Below are positions 54,175 to 64,000 of a DNA stretch of 64,000 bases, in pieces (position 1 is the stretch's first letter; each line of letters begins with the position of its first letter). The stretch is from Puccinellia tenuiflora (lineage: Eukaryota > Streptophyta > Magnoliopsida > Poales > Poaceae), in NCBI GenBank assembly GCA_012064385.1, contig QRDG01001991.1, forward strand, positions 803,290 to 867,289. The letters run 5' to 3'. The position numbers and the translations under genes were made by a program. The notes beneath the pieces are model-generated. The model had not been told where the DNA came from. It worked only from the letters and a program-made list of their open reading frames with translations, and did not search any database.

Positions 54175-56781
54175 ATGAAGAAGTTGGAGGGCGATTGGGG
54201 GAAGTCGTCCGTGAAGGCGGCGGAGCTGGACAACCTCCGCGAACAAGGATTGCTGCCGCCGACGAGCACGGCGACGACGCGGGCCCCCGGTAAGGATGTG
54301 ATCCCCTCTCCTCGCGATGGGGAGCGCGTGTGCTTCGTGGAATTCCTTCCACGGGGCTTCGGGTTCCCCATCCACGATTTTGTTCGTGGTCTTCTTTTCG
54401 CCTATGGGATTCAGATCCATGATCTGAATCCCAACAGCGTCTTGAGCATCGCGAGTTTTATTGTGTTATGCGAGTGCTTTCTGGGGATCGCACCCAACTG
54501 GAACCTCTGGAAGTCGCTCTTCATGGTGCGACGGATGGTGGGGCGGTCGAAGCAGACGTTCCCTGTAGGCGGCTTTGGAATCCAGCTGCGCGGCGACACG
54601 TGCTTCTTCCAGCTGAAGAAATCTGACTCCGTCCAGAAGCGGAAGAAATGGTTCTACATCAGGTGGGACCAAGAAGGCCTTCCCGAGTTCGCCGCTGATC
54701 GACCTCTGCGAAGGACCAATGCCTGGTCGCACCCTCTGTCAAAGGAGGACAAGGAGTCGACCAAGCCACTGCTGGTGCTGCTCCGCGGGTTGCTGACGAC
54801 GCTCGGACGCGAGACAGGTGGCATTCACCTTATCGCGACTTTCCACAAGCTGAAGGTGCAGCCGCTGCGTCGACGCGAACAACCAATGTGGGAGCTCGCA
54901 GTCGACACCTCGCTCGATGATGCACAGATCGCGACTAAGGTGAGGAACATCACCAGCCTCCGGGTCGCCGATCCGTGCAACGTTAATTGCCCGGTCGAAC
55001 CATACGGGCCAAACAACCCCGTACCTGAGGTAAGCACCTTGAATTCTCTTTGCTTTGCTTTAGTCGAATGTTTTTCTTGACTCGCTTTTCTCCTCGCTGC
55101 TCGTCAGGATCGAAGGGCTTATGTGAGCCTTCCTCCTCTGATGGAGAATGGACCTCACAACGAGGCCACGGTCGTCGAGCAGGACGACGATGAAGACGAA
55201 CTCCCTTCTGCCCACTCGCCGAACGAGGAGGTGGAAGAGGATGATGAAGACGAAGAGCCGCTGCAGAAGCGGCGAAGACGAAGGAATGTCGACTCCACCT
55301 CGGGGTCGTCACCTTTGAAGGAAGTGGTTGTGGAGGACAAGGAAGCCCGCGACTCATCCTCTGATGCGAGTGAGCCGGAAGATCCTCTGTCCGTGCCTCC
55401 ACTGAATTCAGCGCCGCCCGCTGGGTTTGTGGCGATGGCATCTCCTCCCATGAGCAGCGAGGATGAAGATGTCAACAGGTAAGCCTTTGCGAGTACGCTT
55501 TCTGTCTTTGTTCTTCTTTCGACTCCTTGGACGCTTTTCTGAAGTGTTGCTTCTTTATACAGCCATCACACTGGTGGAGCTGGCTCTTCACCTCGAGACG
55601 AGGAACATCAGTCCGCGGCTGTCCTGGAGCGGACCACTGGGGCACCCGAAGAGGCGCCTGAGGCCAATAATCCCTTGACGTTGAAGACGTCAACCTCCAA
55701 GAGGCCAGAAAGAGCTGCTGATACGACTGCAGTGGATGCTGAGCTGCTTGGGCACGTAAGTATATTCTGTCTTAACCCTGCAGATTCTTGTGTCGGGTGC
55801 GCGAACAGCGCTCCCGATGGGAGTAGCCCCCGAAGATGTGCGTGACTAGGATAGTCGGGCACAGATTGACACTTTTGCTCCTTTGCACAGCCGTTTTGTC
55901 GCCAGCTGCTGGAGGGAGCCAAGTCCTTCATGCGCATGGAGAAGGAGGGGGGTCGACTCCGCATTGCTCTGGAGCAAGCCAACGGTGAGTACCAACCCGT
56001 GCATTCAGGAGGTTTGTCGACTATCTTTGTTTTTAACTTTGATCCGGTGATTCACAGGCGAAAAGGAGAGTCTGGCGAAGCGGGTCGCTGAGCTGGAGAA
56101 GTCCCTGGGTGCTGCTGAAAAGCGTGAGCGAACCCGGGGTGATCTAGAGAAGACCCAGGTTGAACGCTTGCTCGCACTCGCCAAAGTAATCGGAGGTAAG
56201 TATCTCGGCTCATTGCCTACTTTGTCTTGTGTCGACTTCTGATGTGTTACAAGTGTGGTCATCCTCGTTGTTCAGAGCCGTGCGGAGGCGCTCCTCCAGA
56301 AGAGACTTCCAGTGAGGCTGTCGACCTGGAGACGGCTGTTGGCTTCGTTGACCGCGCCCATGCGTATGCTTCGACTGCACTGCAGCAATCTTCAGCGGAG
56401 CTGCAGAAGTCGAAAGATGCCCTAGCGAGTGTGCATCGGAGCATCTTCCCCAACCAGCCGTTGCCGGCCGATGTTGATGCGCTTGCGGCCCTGTTTGAAG
56501 GCGAGGCGACCACCCTAGCGGACTACACGCGTGCTCAGACGGTACGCGGCTCAGAGTTCACTTTCCGGCTTTTGCTTGGTCATGAGGTCGCAGGCGACTT
56601 CGAGGCAGTTGTCAGCGACTTTCCTCGAAAACCCGATGGCAAGACCAAGTCGCTAAACAGCGTCAAGGCAAAGGCGAGTCAGTTAGCTGCTAAGCTAATT
56701 GATACCTTTGAGAGGAAGCTTGCCAGGGCTGCAGAGTTAGCCTCCAAGAAGAGTCGCTCGCAGTCGGAGTCTGCAGTGTAG
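54175..56781 (+). CDS. Antisense gene of the Tat-like element, six exons, putative gypsy-type transposon protein
   Basis: Six exons join into 718 codons plus stop: 54175-55029, 55108-55478, 55563-55755, 55891-55984, 56058-56195, 56276-56781. All five introns begin GT (four GTAAG, one GTGAG) and end AG, 73-135 bp long, and no in-frame stop occurs. Exon 1 carries the conserved GFGFPIHDFVRGLLFAYGI, LNPNSVLSIASFIVLCECFLGI, FMVRRMVG and WFYIRWDQ runs of the PF04195-type domain. Exon 2 is acidic (DDDEDE, EEDDEDEE) with a KRRRRR possible nuclear signal. Exons 4-6 predict coiled coil. The start is uncertain: an ATG at 54119 is one frame off and stops at 54176. It lies opposite to gag-pol, as extra ORFs do in Tat-lineage elements. 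Its function is unknown. A coding role is inferred from the open spliced frame. Confidence 0.75.
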
Positions 56782-56937
56782 TCTTTGTAGTAGGGTTCCC
56801 ATTTGATTCACCTTTTGCAGTGAACTTAATGAAGTCTATTTATCAATGCGTTTTCTGATTCCTCCATGTGAATGTACCTCTTCGAGTCTTTTGCTAGAAT
56901 GGATATGGCTTCTGTTTGACACCACTTAACTTGGCAG

Positions 56938-57807
56938 CCTGATGAAAATGCTGCTCTTGAAGTCGCCGAGGCCACCTGTGTAAATGAGGGTGAGGGTACC
57001 TCTTCTGCTGTGCCCGCTCGCCAACAGCACCCAGCTGGTCCAACCCCCACACGAAGCGTGAACGACCAGCGGGTGTTTAACTATATGAGGAACAAGATCG
57101 TTGAACTTGAGTCGAAGCTGCGGATAGCTGAAGTGGAGCTTGAACGCCTCAGGGCGCGTTCCGCTGGGCCGTTCAATCAGCGCGAACGGTTCCTTCTTGA
57201 CCAAATTCATCTGATATGTCGACAACTACAAGGTTGGACTCTAGCTGCTTCGCTTTGATTTCTTCATGCTTGTGTTGTTCTGCATCTTGACCCGTTAATT
57301 GCAGTTGTTAATCCCGACTGGCAAGCCGAGAACACTCGAGTGGACGAGCGCGTGGAGAAGGAAGCCACCGGTAACTCTGTCGAAGCTCGTCAATTCTGGG
57401 TACATAAGGGAGAGGGTCGTGTACTCGCGCGGATGCTGGATCGCACCTGGCGAGCTGCGTTCATTCTTGAAGGTTGCAGGAAAGCACTCTGGCAAATCAA
57501 CAGAGTGTTCTTCCCCCTTGGTGAGCAGCCGACTGGATTGCCCGCGCTGTTGGAGAGGTTCCGCAGTAGCAGGGCGTTGAAGGAGGTCGTCTTCGGTCAG
57601 CTTGTTGCTGGGGCCAAAACGGCGTTTGCCTATGTTCGACTGCATCGACCTCATGTTCCCTTGGACAGAATACTTGATGGCTTGCCTAGAGATGCTGATT
57701 ATGCTGAATCCCTTGCGGCTACACGTCAGGCGATGCAACAGGTCCTGAATCATACAGAGCGGCTTGTAGGGCCACTGGATGCGCCGAAGGAAGAACCTGT
57801 CGACTAA
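56938..57807 (+). CDS. Two further exons of the antisense gene (or a second antisense ORF)
   Basis: Exon 56938-57232 follows a CTTGGCAG acceptor, and exon 57305-57807 follows a TTAATTGCAG acceptor. The intron 57233-57304 starts GTTGGA and joins codon phase 1 exactly. The combined 265 codons include VFNYMRNKIVELESKLRIAE and LERLRARSAG (coiled coil), then WQAENTRVDERVEKEATG and WRAAFILEGCRKALWQIN. No good ATG opens it. Phase 0 at 56938 matches a possible donor GTGTAG at 56776, two codons before the stop of the preceding model; using it would give one eight-exon gene of 982 codons. That donor is weak, so both a single gene and a separate ORF stay possible. Confidence 0.6.
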
Positions 57808-57917
57808 GAATAGCAGTTTGTTGTTATGTGATGTTAGTTTGTAACATAAATATGCATGTATGTAGGCCCATGTGATGCTATTCGCTGAATGTATAACATG
57901 TGATTTTGCACTCGTAA
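57808..57917 (+). other. 3' flank of the antisense gene
   Basis: A T/G-rich stretch with AATAGCAG, TGTAACATAAATATGCATG and ATGTATAACATG, resembling plant polyadenylation context. No coding content. Confidence 0.4.
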
Positions 57918-59095
57918 ACCCCTGTGGCGCGAGCCCTCGAGTGAATCGAGTGGCGGCCTAGGATTTTTGAGTTTATGCCTGTGCGGCGCAGCCCCCGAGT
58001 GATTCGAGTGGCGGCCTAGGCTGGACTTAGACCTGTATGGCGCGAGCCCCCGAGTGGTTCGAGTGGCAGCCTAGGATTTTCGAGTTATGCCTGTGTGGTG
58101 CAGCCCCCGAGTGATTCGAGTGGCGGCCTAGGCTGGACTTAGACCTGTGTGGCGCGGGCCCTCGAGTGAATCGAGTGGCGGCCTAGGATTTTTGAGTTTA
58201 TGCCTGTGCGGCGCAGCCCCCGAGTGATTCGAGTGGCGGCCTAGGCTGGACTTAGACCTGTATGGCGCGAGCCCCCGAGTGGTTCGAGTGGCGGCCTAGG
58301 ATTTTCGAGTTATGCCTGTGTGGCGCAGCCCCCGAGTGATTCGAGTGGCGGCCTAGGCTGGACTTAGACCTGTATGGCGCAAGCCCCCGAGTGGTTCGAG
58401 TGGCGGCCTAGGATTTTCGGGTTATGCCTGTGCGGCGCAGCCCCCGAGTGATTCGAGTGGCGGCCTAGGCTGAACTTAGACCTGTATGGCGCGAGCCCCC
58501 GAGTGGTTCGAGTGGCGGCCTAGGATTTTTGAGTTTATGCCTGTGCGGCGCAGCCCCCGAGTGATTCGAGTGGCGGCCAAGGCTGTACTTTGACCTGTAT
58601 GGCGCGAGCCCCCGAGTGGTTCGAGTGGCGGCCTAGGATTTTCGGGTTATGCCTGTGCGGCGCAGCCCCCGAGTGATTCGAGTGGCGGCCTAGGCTGAAC
58701 TTAGACCTGTATGGCGCGAGCCCCCGAGTGGTTCGAGTGGCGGCCTAGGATTTTTGAGTTTATGCCTGTGCGGCGCAGCCCCCGAGTGATTCGAGTGGCG
58801 GCCAAGGCTGTACTTTGACCTGTATGGCGCGAGCCCCCGAGTGGTTCGAGTGGCGGCCTAGGATTTTCGGGTTATGCCTGTGCGGCGCAGCCCCCGAGTG
58901 ATTCGAGTGGCGGCCTAGGCTGAACTTAGACCTGTATGGCGCGAGCCCCCGAGTGGTTCGAGTGGGGGCCTAGGATTTTTGAGTTTTATGCCTGTGCGGC
59001 GCAGCCCCCGAGTGATTCGAGTGGCGGGCAAGGCTGTACTTTGACCTGTATGGCGCGAGCCCCCGAGTGGTTCGAGTGGCGGCCTAGGATTTAAG
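57918..59095. repeat. 112-bp tandem array made of two 56-bp halves
   Basis: Unit starts (CCTGTATGGCGCGAG) lie at 57921, 58032, 58144, 58257, 58369, 58481, 58594, 58706, 58819, 58931 and 59045, spacings 111-114 bp. Each unit holds two related halves, one with GCGAGCCCCCGAGTGGTTCGAG and one with GCGCAGCCCCCGAGTGATTC. From 58481 the units alternate in type (CTGAACTTAGA, then CTGTACTTTGA), so a 225-bp pair repeats almost exactly. The GCCCCCGAGTG core equals the complement of the element's polypurine tract. Confidence 0.92.
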
Positions 59096-59272
59096 TTGAT
59101 TGCTCGCAAAGGAAGAGATGACAAGTCTTTTTCTTCAAATATCTTTATTGATTCTCACAAACAGGCCGCCTCGTTAAAACCCTTCCAGTCCCCTTAGGTA
59201 CCCTGGCGAGGGAAAGATTGCGTAAGAAACCTGCTGCTACTTAACAAGGTGAAGTTTACAAGCTGGGGTCGA
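59096..59272. other. Spacer between the tandem array and pol
   Basis: A short A/T-richer stretch (TTTTTCTTCAAATATC) followed by GCCTCGTTAAAACCC and an AAACCTGCTGC run. It may hold the convergent 3' ends of pol and of the antisense transcript. No further structure is recognised. Confidence 0.35.
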
Positions 59273-61513
59273 TCAGGCGTAGAAGCAGCGTAACTGTGCC
59301 ACGTTCCACGGATTGCTGCAGACTGTCCCTGTCTTCGAGTCCTTCAGGCGGTAAGCTCCGTTGCCGATTGCCTCTGTCACAATGTATGGCCCCTCCCATG
59401 GGGAGGCGAGTTTGTGCACCTTCTTCTGCTTGAGCCGGAGAACCAGGTCCCCTGGGACGAATGCTCTAGGCCGCAGTCGCCGACCGTGGTAGTTGCGCAG
59501 GTCTTGCTGGTAGACGGCTGTGCGGCTGAGGGCGATGTCGCGTGCTTCATCCAGGACATCCACATCATCTTCAAGTGCTTCTTCCGCATCAGACTCGTCG
59601 TATGCCACCACTCGTGGAGCATCAAATTTGATGTCGCAGGGCAAGACTGCTTCGGCACCGTACACCATGAAGAATGGTGTATACTGGGTAGATCTGTTTG
59701 GCGTGGTGCGTAGGCTCCACAGCACACTTGGTAACTCCTCCACCCAGGCTCCTGCGGCTCGCTTCAATGGTACTCGCAGACGCTTCTTGATGCCTTTGCT
59801 GACTAGGCCGTTGGCCTTCTCGACTTGCCCATTGGACTGCGGGTGCGAGACGGATGCATAACTGAGCTTGACACCTTGTTCAGAGCAGAAATCCCTGAAT
59901 TCTCCGGCTGTGAAGTTCGTCCCATTGTCGGTGATGATGCCGTGCGGCACACCGAACCTGAAGATGATCGACCTGATAAAGTTGACCGCTGAGGTTGCAG
60001 TTGAGCTTGTGATTGGGACCGCCTCGATCCACTTCGTGAACTTGTCGACTGCCACCAGGAGGTGAGTGTGCCCGCCTGGCGAGGATTTCTTGAAGGGACC
60101 TACCATGTCGAGCCCCCATTGCGCGAAGGGCCATGCGAGTGGTATTGTCTTCAGTGCCGACGCTGGTGCATGCGGCTTGTTAGCGAATTCCTGACAGCCA
60201 ACGCACTTTTTTACCAGTTCTTCTGCGTCTTGCATTGCGGTGGGCCAGTAGAACCCTGCTCGCAAGGCCTTGGCCACCAGTGCTCGACTGCTTGCGTGGT
60301 GCCCGCATATGCCGGCGTGGATGTCGAGTAAGATAGCTTGGCCGTCGGCTGGATCGATGCACCTTTGGAGGACTCCTGAGATGCTTCTCTTGTAGAGCTC
60401 GCCATTGATGATGGTGAAGCCTTTTGAACGGCGGACGATGCGCTTGGCTTCGACTGGGTTCTCCGGTAGCCGCTGGTGCAGCATGTAGGCCAGATACGGG
60501 CTTGTCCACGTGGGCTCGACCAGCATTATCTCCATGACCTCCTTCTCCGTGCTTGGCGGATTGGCGCTGCTTGTTGTCGATGTAGAGGGCCCTGGCGGGG
60601 GCCGGACCTTGATTGAGCGCTGTGTGATGCACTCGAGGAAGACTCCGGGTGGCACCGGAGCTCGATCCGAACCTAGGTTGGCCAGGGCGTCAGCTTCTTC
60701 GTTGCTTTCGCGGCCAATGTGCCGCAGTTCGCAGCCGTCGAAGAGGCCTTCCAGTTGATTGTACAGCTCCCTGTAGGCTATCATGTTATCAGCGATGGCA
60801 TCGCACTGCTTCATGGTTTGCTGTACGACAAGGTAGGAGTCGCCGTAGATCATGAGGCGAGTGGCGCCGCAGTTCTGGGCCATCCGCATGCCGTGGATCA
60901 GGGCTTCGTACTCTGCTTCGTTGTTGGAAGGTGTTGAGAATTTCATCTGCAGTACGTACTTCAGCTTGTCGCCTTTAGGTGAAATGAGCACGACTCCTGC
61001 TCCGGCTGAGTTGAATTTTTTGGATCCATCGAAATACATTGTCCATGCATTGGACAAGTCGGGCTCGTCAGGCAGTTGTGCTTCTATCCACTCTGTGGTA
61101 AACTCTGGGAGGACCTGGGCCTTGATTGCCTTCGGGTGTACATATTTCAACCCCCACGGCCCTAACTCGACAACCCACTTGGCGACTCTTCCTGTCGCGG
61201 CCGGGTTGGTGAGAATATCGGATAGGGCAGAGGAGCTTACCACCGTGATCGGGTGCTCAGAGAAATAGTGTACCACTTTCCTGGACGTCATGAAGACTCC
61301 GTATGCTAGCTTCTGATAATGCGGGTACCGTTGCTTGGAATCAGTTAGCACCTCGCTGAGGTAGTACACAGGTCGCTGAACAGGGTGGTTCTTTCCTTCT
61401 TCCTCCCGCTCGACTACGAGTACGGTACTAACCACTCTGTTCGTAGCTGCCACATACAGGTACAGTGGCTCGTTCTCATGTGGTGCCACCAGCACTGGAG
61501 GGGTTGTGAGGGT
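59273..61513 (-). pseudogene. Tat-like pol: degenerate RNase H, second RNase H, integrase
   Basis: Read leftward. After the TAG at 61511-61513 comes a connection/RNase H region whose first catalytic Asp is lost (LYLYVAATNRVV). A second RNase H follows with D-E-D-D present: MYFDGSKK, NNEAEYEAL, MIYGDSYLV and NEEADALANL (about 61055-60640). The integrase has the HHCC knuckle (HAGICGHH to KKCVGCQEF, about 60330-60180), then Asp in WGLDMVGPF, Asp in GIITDNGTNF and Glu in GQVEKANGLV (about 60110-59810). The C-terminus has WSLRTTPNRST, FMVYGAEAVLP and GPYIVTEAIGNGAY. It ends at 59273 without a chromodomain. A dual RNase H is described for the Tat lineage; the residues seen here agree. Confidence 0.92.
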
Positions 61514-62482
61514 CTATTTCAGTTTGTCGAATGCATCTTGTGCCTCCTCTGTCCACTCGAACTTGTCTGCCTTTTTCATCAGTTGGTAGAAGGGCAGGGC
61601 CTTTTCTCCCAACTTACTAATAAACCGACTGAGCGCTGCGACTCTGCCGGCTAGGCGTTGTACTTCATGAAGCTTGGTTGGTGCAGGCATGTCGAGTATG
61701 TTCTGCACCTTCTCAGGGTTGGCTTCGATTCCTCTCGCAGAAACAAGATACCCCAGTAATTCTCCGGCTGGGACGCCGAAGACGCACTTGTCTGGGTTTA
61801 ACTTGATCTGGTACTTGTTGAGCGCATCGAAGACCTTGCGGAGGTCGTCGATGAGGCTGTCCTCTGTGCGGGTGGTGACGACTATGTCGTCGACGTAGAC
61901 CTGGACGATCTGTCCTATGAGCTTCTTCAAGCAGGCCTGCATCGTGCGCTGGTATGTGGCTCCAGCGTTCTTCAACCCGAAGGGCATCATATGGTAACAG
62001 AATACACCGTGTGGTGTGATGAACGCCGTCTTCTCCTGATCCTCGACTTTCATCCTGATCTGCTGATACCCGGAGTAGGCGTCCAGGAAGGATAGACGTG
62101 CGCAACCTGCAGTCGAATCGACAATCTGATCAATCCGCGGGAGCGGAAAGTGATCCTTGGGGCAGCATTTGTTGATGGCGGTGAAGTCGACGCACATGCG
62201 GAGTTTCTTCGTCTTCTTCTTTTCCACCAATACTGGGTTTGCTACCCACTCTGACTCCTTTATCTCTCGAATAAATCCGGCGTGAAGCAGCCGGTCAATC
62301 TCCTTGCTGATGGCATCTCTCTTGGGACCCGCGAAGTGCCTCATGGTCTGCTTGACTGGTCTGGCGTCTTTGCGGACGTGTAAGGAGTGCTCGGCGAGTT
62401 CCCTTGGTATACCTGGCATGTCAGAAGGTTGCCAGGCGAATATCTTCCAGTTCTCGCGCAGGAACTCGACGAGCGCGCTTTC
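61514..62482 (-). pseudogene. Tat-like pol: reverse transcriptase
   Basis: Follows the TAG at about 62480-62482 in the same frame. From 62479 leftward: NWKIFAWQPSDMPGIP, KEIDRLLHAGFIREIK, WVANPVLVEKK, MCVDFTAINKCCPKDHFPLPRID, SFLDAYSGYQQI, FCYHMMPFGLKNAGATYQR, the active-site QVYVDDIVV (about 61880-61860), LNPDKCVFGV, GYLVSARGIEANPEK and the thumb FISKLGEKALPFYQLMKK. All polymerase motifs are present. It is open for 323 codons before the TAG at 61511, which replaces a Gln position in KLK-x-TLTTPP. It makes DNA from the element RNA in cytoplasmic particles when translated with gag. Confidence 0.93.
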
Positions 62483-63304
62483 CTATGCGCTAGTCAGGCT
62501 TGATGACACCCTGACTGTCTTATCTGCGTCCGTCGGGTGTACCTGATGGGCCCTTGTGTCGTCGCTTGTGTTGAATGCCGAGTCCTTGGATGATTTCTTT
62601 CGTGGCGGGAACAGAGTCTTGTCGTTGTCGACTGCCATCATCTCCAGGTGCTCGTCCATCCCGAAGAACTCAGAAATCCTGCTGAACTCACGATCGCAGC
62701 TATCAGACCGGTCGAAATCGCCTTTCACCGTGATAACACCCTTTGGTCCCGGCATCTTGAGCAGGAGGTAGGCGTAGTGGGGTACTGCCATGAACCTGGC
62801 AAAGGCCGGACGACCCAGTATGGCGTGATATTGCGACTTCCAGTCGACTACCTCGAAGTCGATCGCCTCTCGCTGGAAGTTTTCGGGTGTGCCGAAGATA
62901 ACCTCAAGTGTAATTGTTCCCATGGGCGTGACTGCTTGCCCTGGTACTATACCGTGGAAGGTATTTGCTGATGGCGTCAGTTTGGATGTTGACTTGTTCA
63001 TTCTTCTGAGAGTGTCGGCGAAGATGATATTGATACCGCTGCCTCCATCCATGAACACCTTCTTCAAGGTGTACTCCCCGATTTGAGCTTCGACTACCAG
63101 AGCAGCGTGCCCAGGTCGTGGGATCGCTGGCGGGTGGTCCGCTCTGGAGAAAGTGATCGCTGTTTCTGAGCCTCTCAGGTAATCGGGTACTGCAGGTGGG
63201 TTGGTGAGTGCTTGGTAGACCTGGCGGGTGATGATTTTCTGGGTCCTGTTGGAAGGACGTCCCTTCTGTATCATGTTAATCTGCCCACGTGCTGCCGGGA
63301 ACAC
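62483..63304 (-). pseudogene. Tat-like pol: protease region
   Basis: Same frame as RT and gag. It begins after the TAG near 63317 with FPAARGQINMIQKGRPSN, then HAALVVEAQIGEYTLKKV and the aspartic protease core FMDGGSGINIIFADTL (about 63055-63005; Asp-Gly-Gly in place of Asp-Thr-Gly), AILGRPAFARFMAVPHYAYL (about 62840-62780) and GVITVKGDF. A Ser/Thr-rich linker leads to the TAG near 62481. It would process the polyprotein. Confidence 0.9.
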
Positions 63305-64000
63305 GTTAGCAGGATCCTACGGCTGTGGTTGCTGTTGCTGCTGCGGGTAGAAGGCCAACGCTGCCTGCGCTGGGTTGGCGACTGCAGGAGCAGGCGGCGC
63401 CTGGAGAGCCAGCTGTGCGGCTGGCTGTGCCACGGGTGCCGCTTGGTTGTCATGCTGTCCATTCTGAGGGACTATTCGGGCAAACGCCCTGTATATCTTA
63501 CGCGCCTTTCTGCAGTCCTTCAATAGGTGGCGGGATCCCCACTTGCCTGTTTCTGGGTCCCTAAACATATGATGCTTGCAGGGTTGCTCTAACTCTTCTT
63601 CAGTCAGTGGGCGTCTCCGCCACTCGCGCTTGCGACTTCCATCTCCATGGTAGCCGCTGCCACCGCCCTGGTTGTACTGTCTTTCACTCTCACGAGGGGT
63701 TTCGAATCCCGCCGCTACTAACTCGATCGAGTCGTTGCCGACGTAACGCGGCTTCTTCTTCAGGCGCCCTTCTCGCCAGTTGCTAGGTCCTGCTTCTTGC
63801 CTCGGAGATCGTGGTGCATCACGGACAGAGTCTTCTCCATCTGCCCACTGGTTGGCTATCTGCATGAGCTCGATCATGTTCCTCGGCCTAAGCCTACCAA
63901 ACTCTTCACGGAGGTCGCGGCGGTAAACGCCGTGCATGAATGCGTCCATTACCCTGTCTTCTGAGGTGGCTCCGTCCATGGTGTTGCGAAGCAAGGTCCA
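63305..64000 (-). pseudogene. Tat-like gag, C-terminal part, running off the window
   Basis: Open from the right edge to the TAG at 63317-63319. It contains TSEDRVMDAFMHGVYRRDLREEFGRL, a QIANQWADGEDS run and an RKREWRRRP basic stretch. A Cys/His cluster (CKHHMFRDPETGKW...HLLKDCRKARK, about 63570-63480) takes the place of the usual CCHC knuckle, and a Gln/Ala/Pro-rich tail ends in a run of Gln. The upstream half of gag and the 5' LTR are outside the window. The stop replaces a codon in a Gln-rich run, again one C to T step from CAG. Confidence 0.88.

Noticed and set aside
57918..59095. CRISPR-like array
   Set aside because: Repeats are contiguous with no unique spacers, in a plant retrotransposon, so it is an ordinary tandem array.

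Overview
The window reads as intergenic DNA from a grass of the wheat/barley tribe (Triticeae). A copia element has the LTR start (TGTTGG..ATATG.CC.AGAGGC) and internal order of the BARE/WIS/Angela group, and almost every other kilobase belongs to a large LTR retrotransposon or a CACTA DNA transposon. I found no cellular gene, tRNA, rRNA, CRISPR or prokaryotic operon. Family names are from memory of domain order, primer binding sites (PBS) and LTR ends, not from a database search.

Layout, left to right. 1-1132: 3' LTR of a Tat-like gypsy element. 1133-2585: unassigned GC-rich DNA. 2586-10783: a minus-strand family with long LTRs (called C here), one copy sitting in a broken Athila-type gag. 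10784-17152: a minus-strand gypsy element (B) with gag, protease, part of RT and one complete 3.8-kb LTR. 17153-22382: decayed LTR pieces, a 20-bp minisatellite and unassigned DNA. 22383-30892: a complete but dead Angela-like copia element with 5-bp target duplications (AGGCT). 31323-33794: 3' LTR and start of the antisense gene of a minus-strand Tat-like element (T1). T1 is hit by a solo LTR (31919-32921, duplication CTAGC) and by gypsy element G1 (from 33795). The G1 LTR is hit by a young 8.57-kb Athila-like element that lacks pol (34128-42700, duplication TTAGC). The G1 gag is hit by a CACTA transposon (from 43800). The CACTA carries a 4.5-kb solo LTR inside its transposase gene (45108-49602, duplication ATGAT) and is cut at 52785 by a second minus-strand Tat-like element that runs off the right edge.

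The most interesting object is that last element (52785 to beyond 64000). Its minus-strand gag-pol is one continuous frame broken only by three TAG codons, and it carries both a degenerate and a second, catalytically complete RNase H, the mark of the Tat lineage. Between pol and the 3' LTR lies a gene on the opposite strand with its own TATA box. Its exons join in frame through five GT-AG introns to give 718 codons, and two further exons can extend it to 982. It is followed by a hierarchical 56/112/225-bp tandem array that shares the core of the element's polypurine tract.

The nesting gives a relative clock. T1 is older than G1, G1 is older than both the CACTA and the Athila-like element, and the CACTA is older than its solo LTR and than the second Tat-like element. 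The Athila-like LTRs differ at about 1.1 percent of sites, so that insertion is recent. The gag and pol remnants explain how the elements once moved; most are now broken by stops, frameshifts or later insertions.
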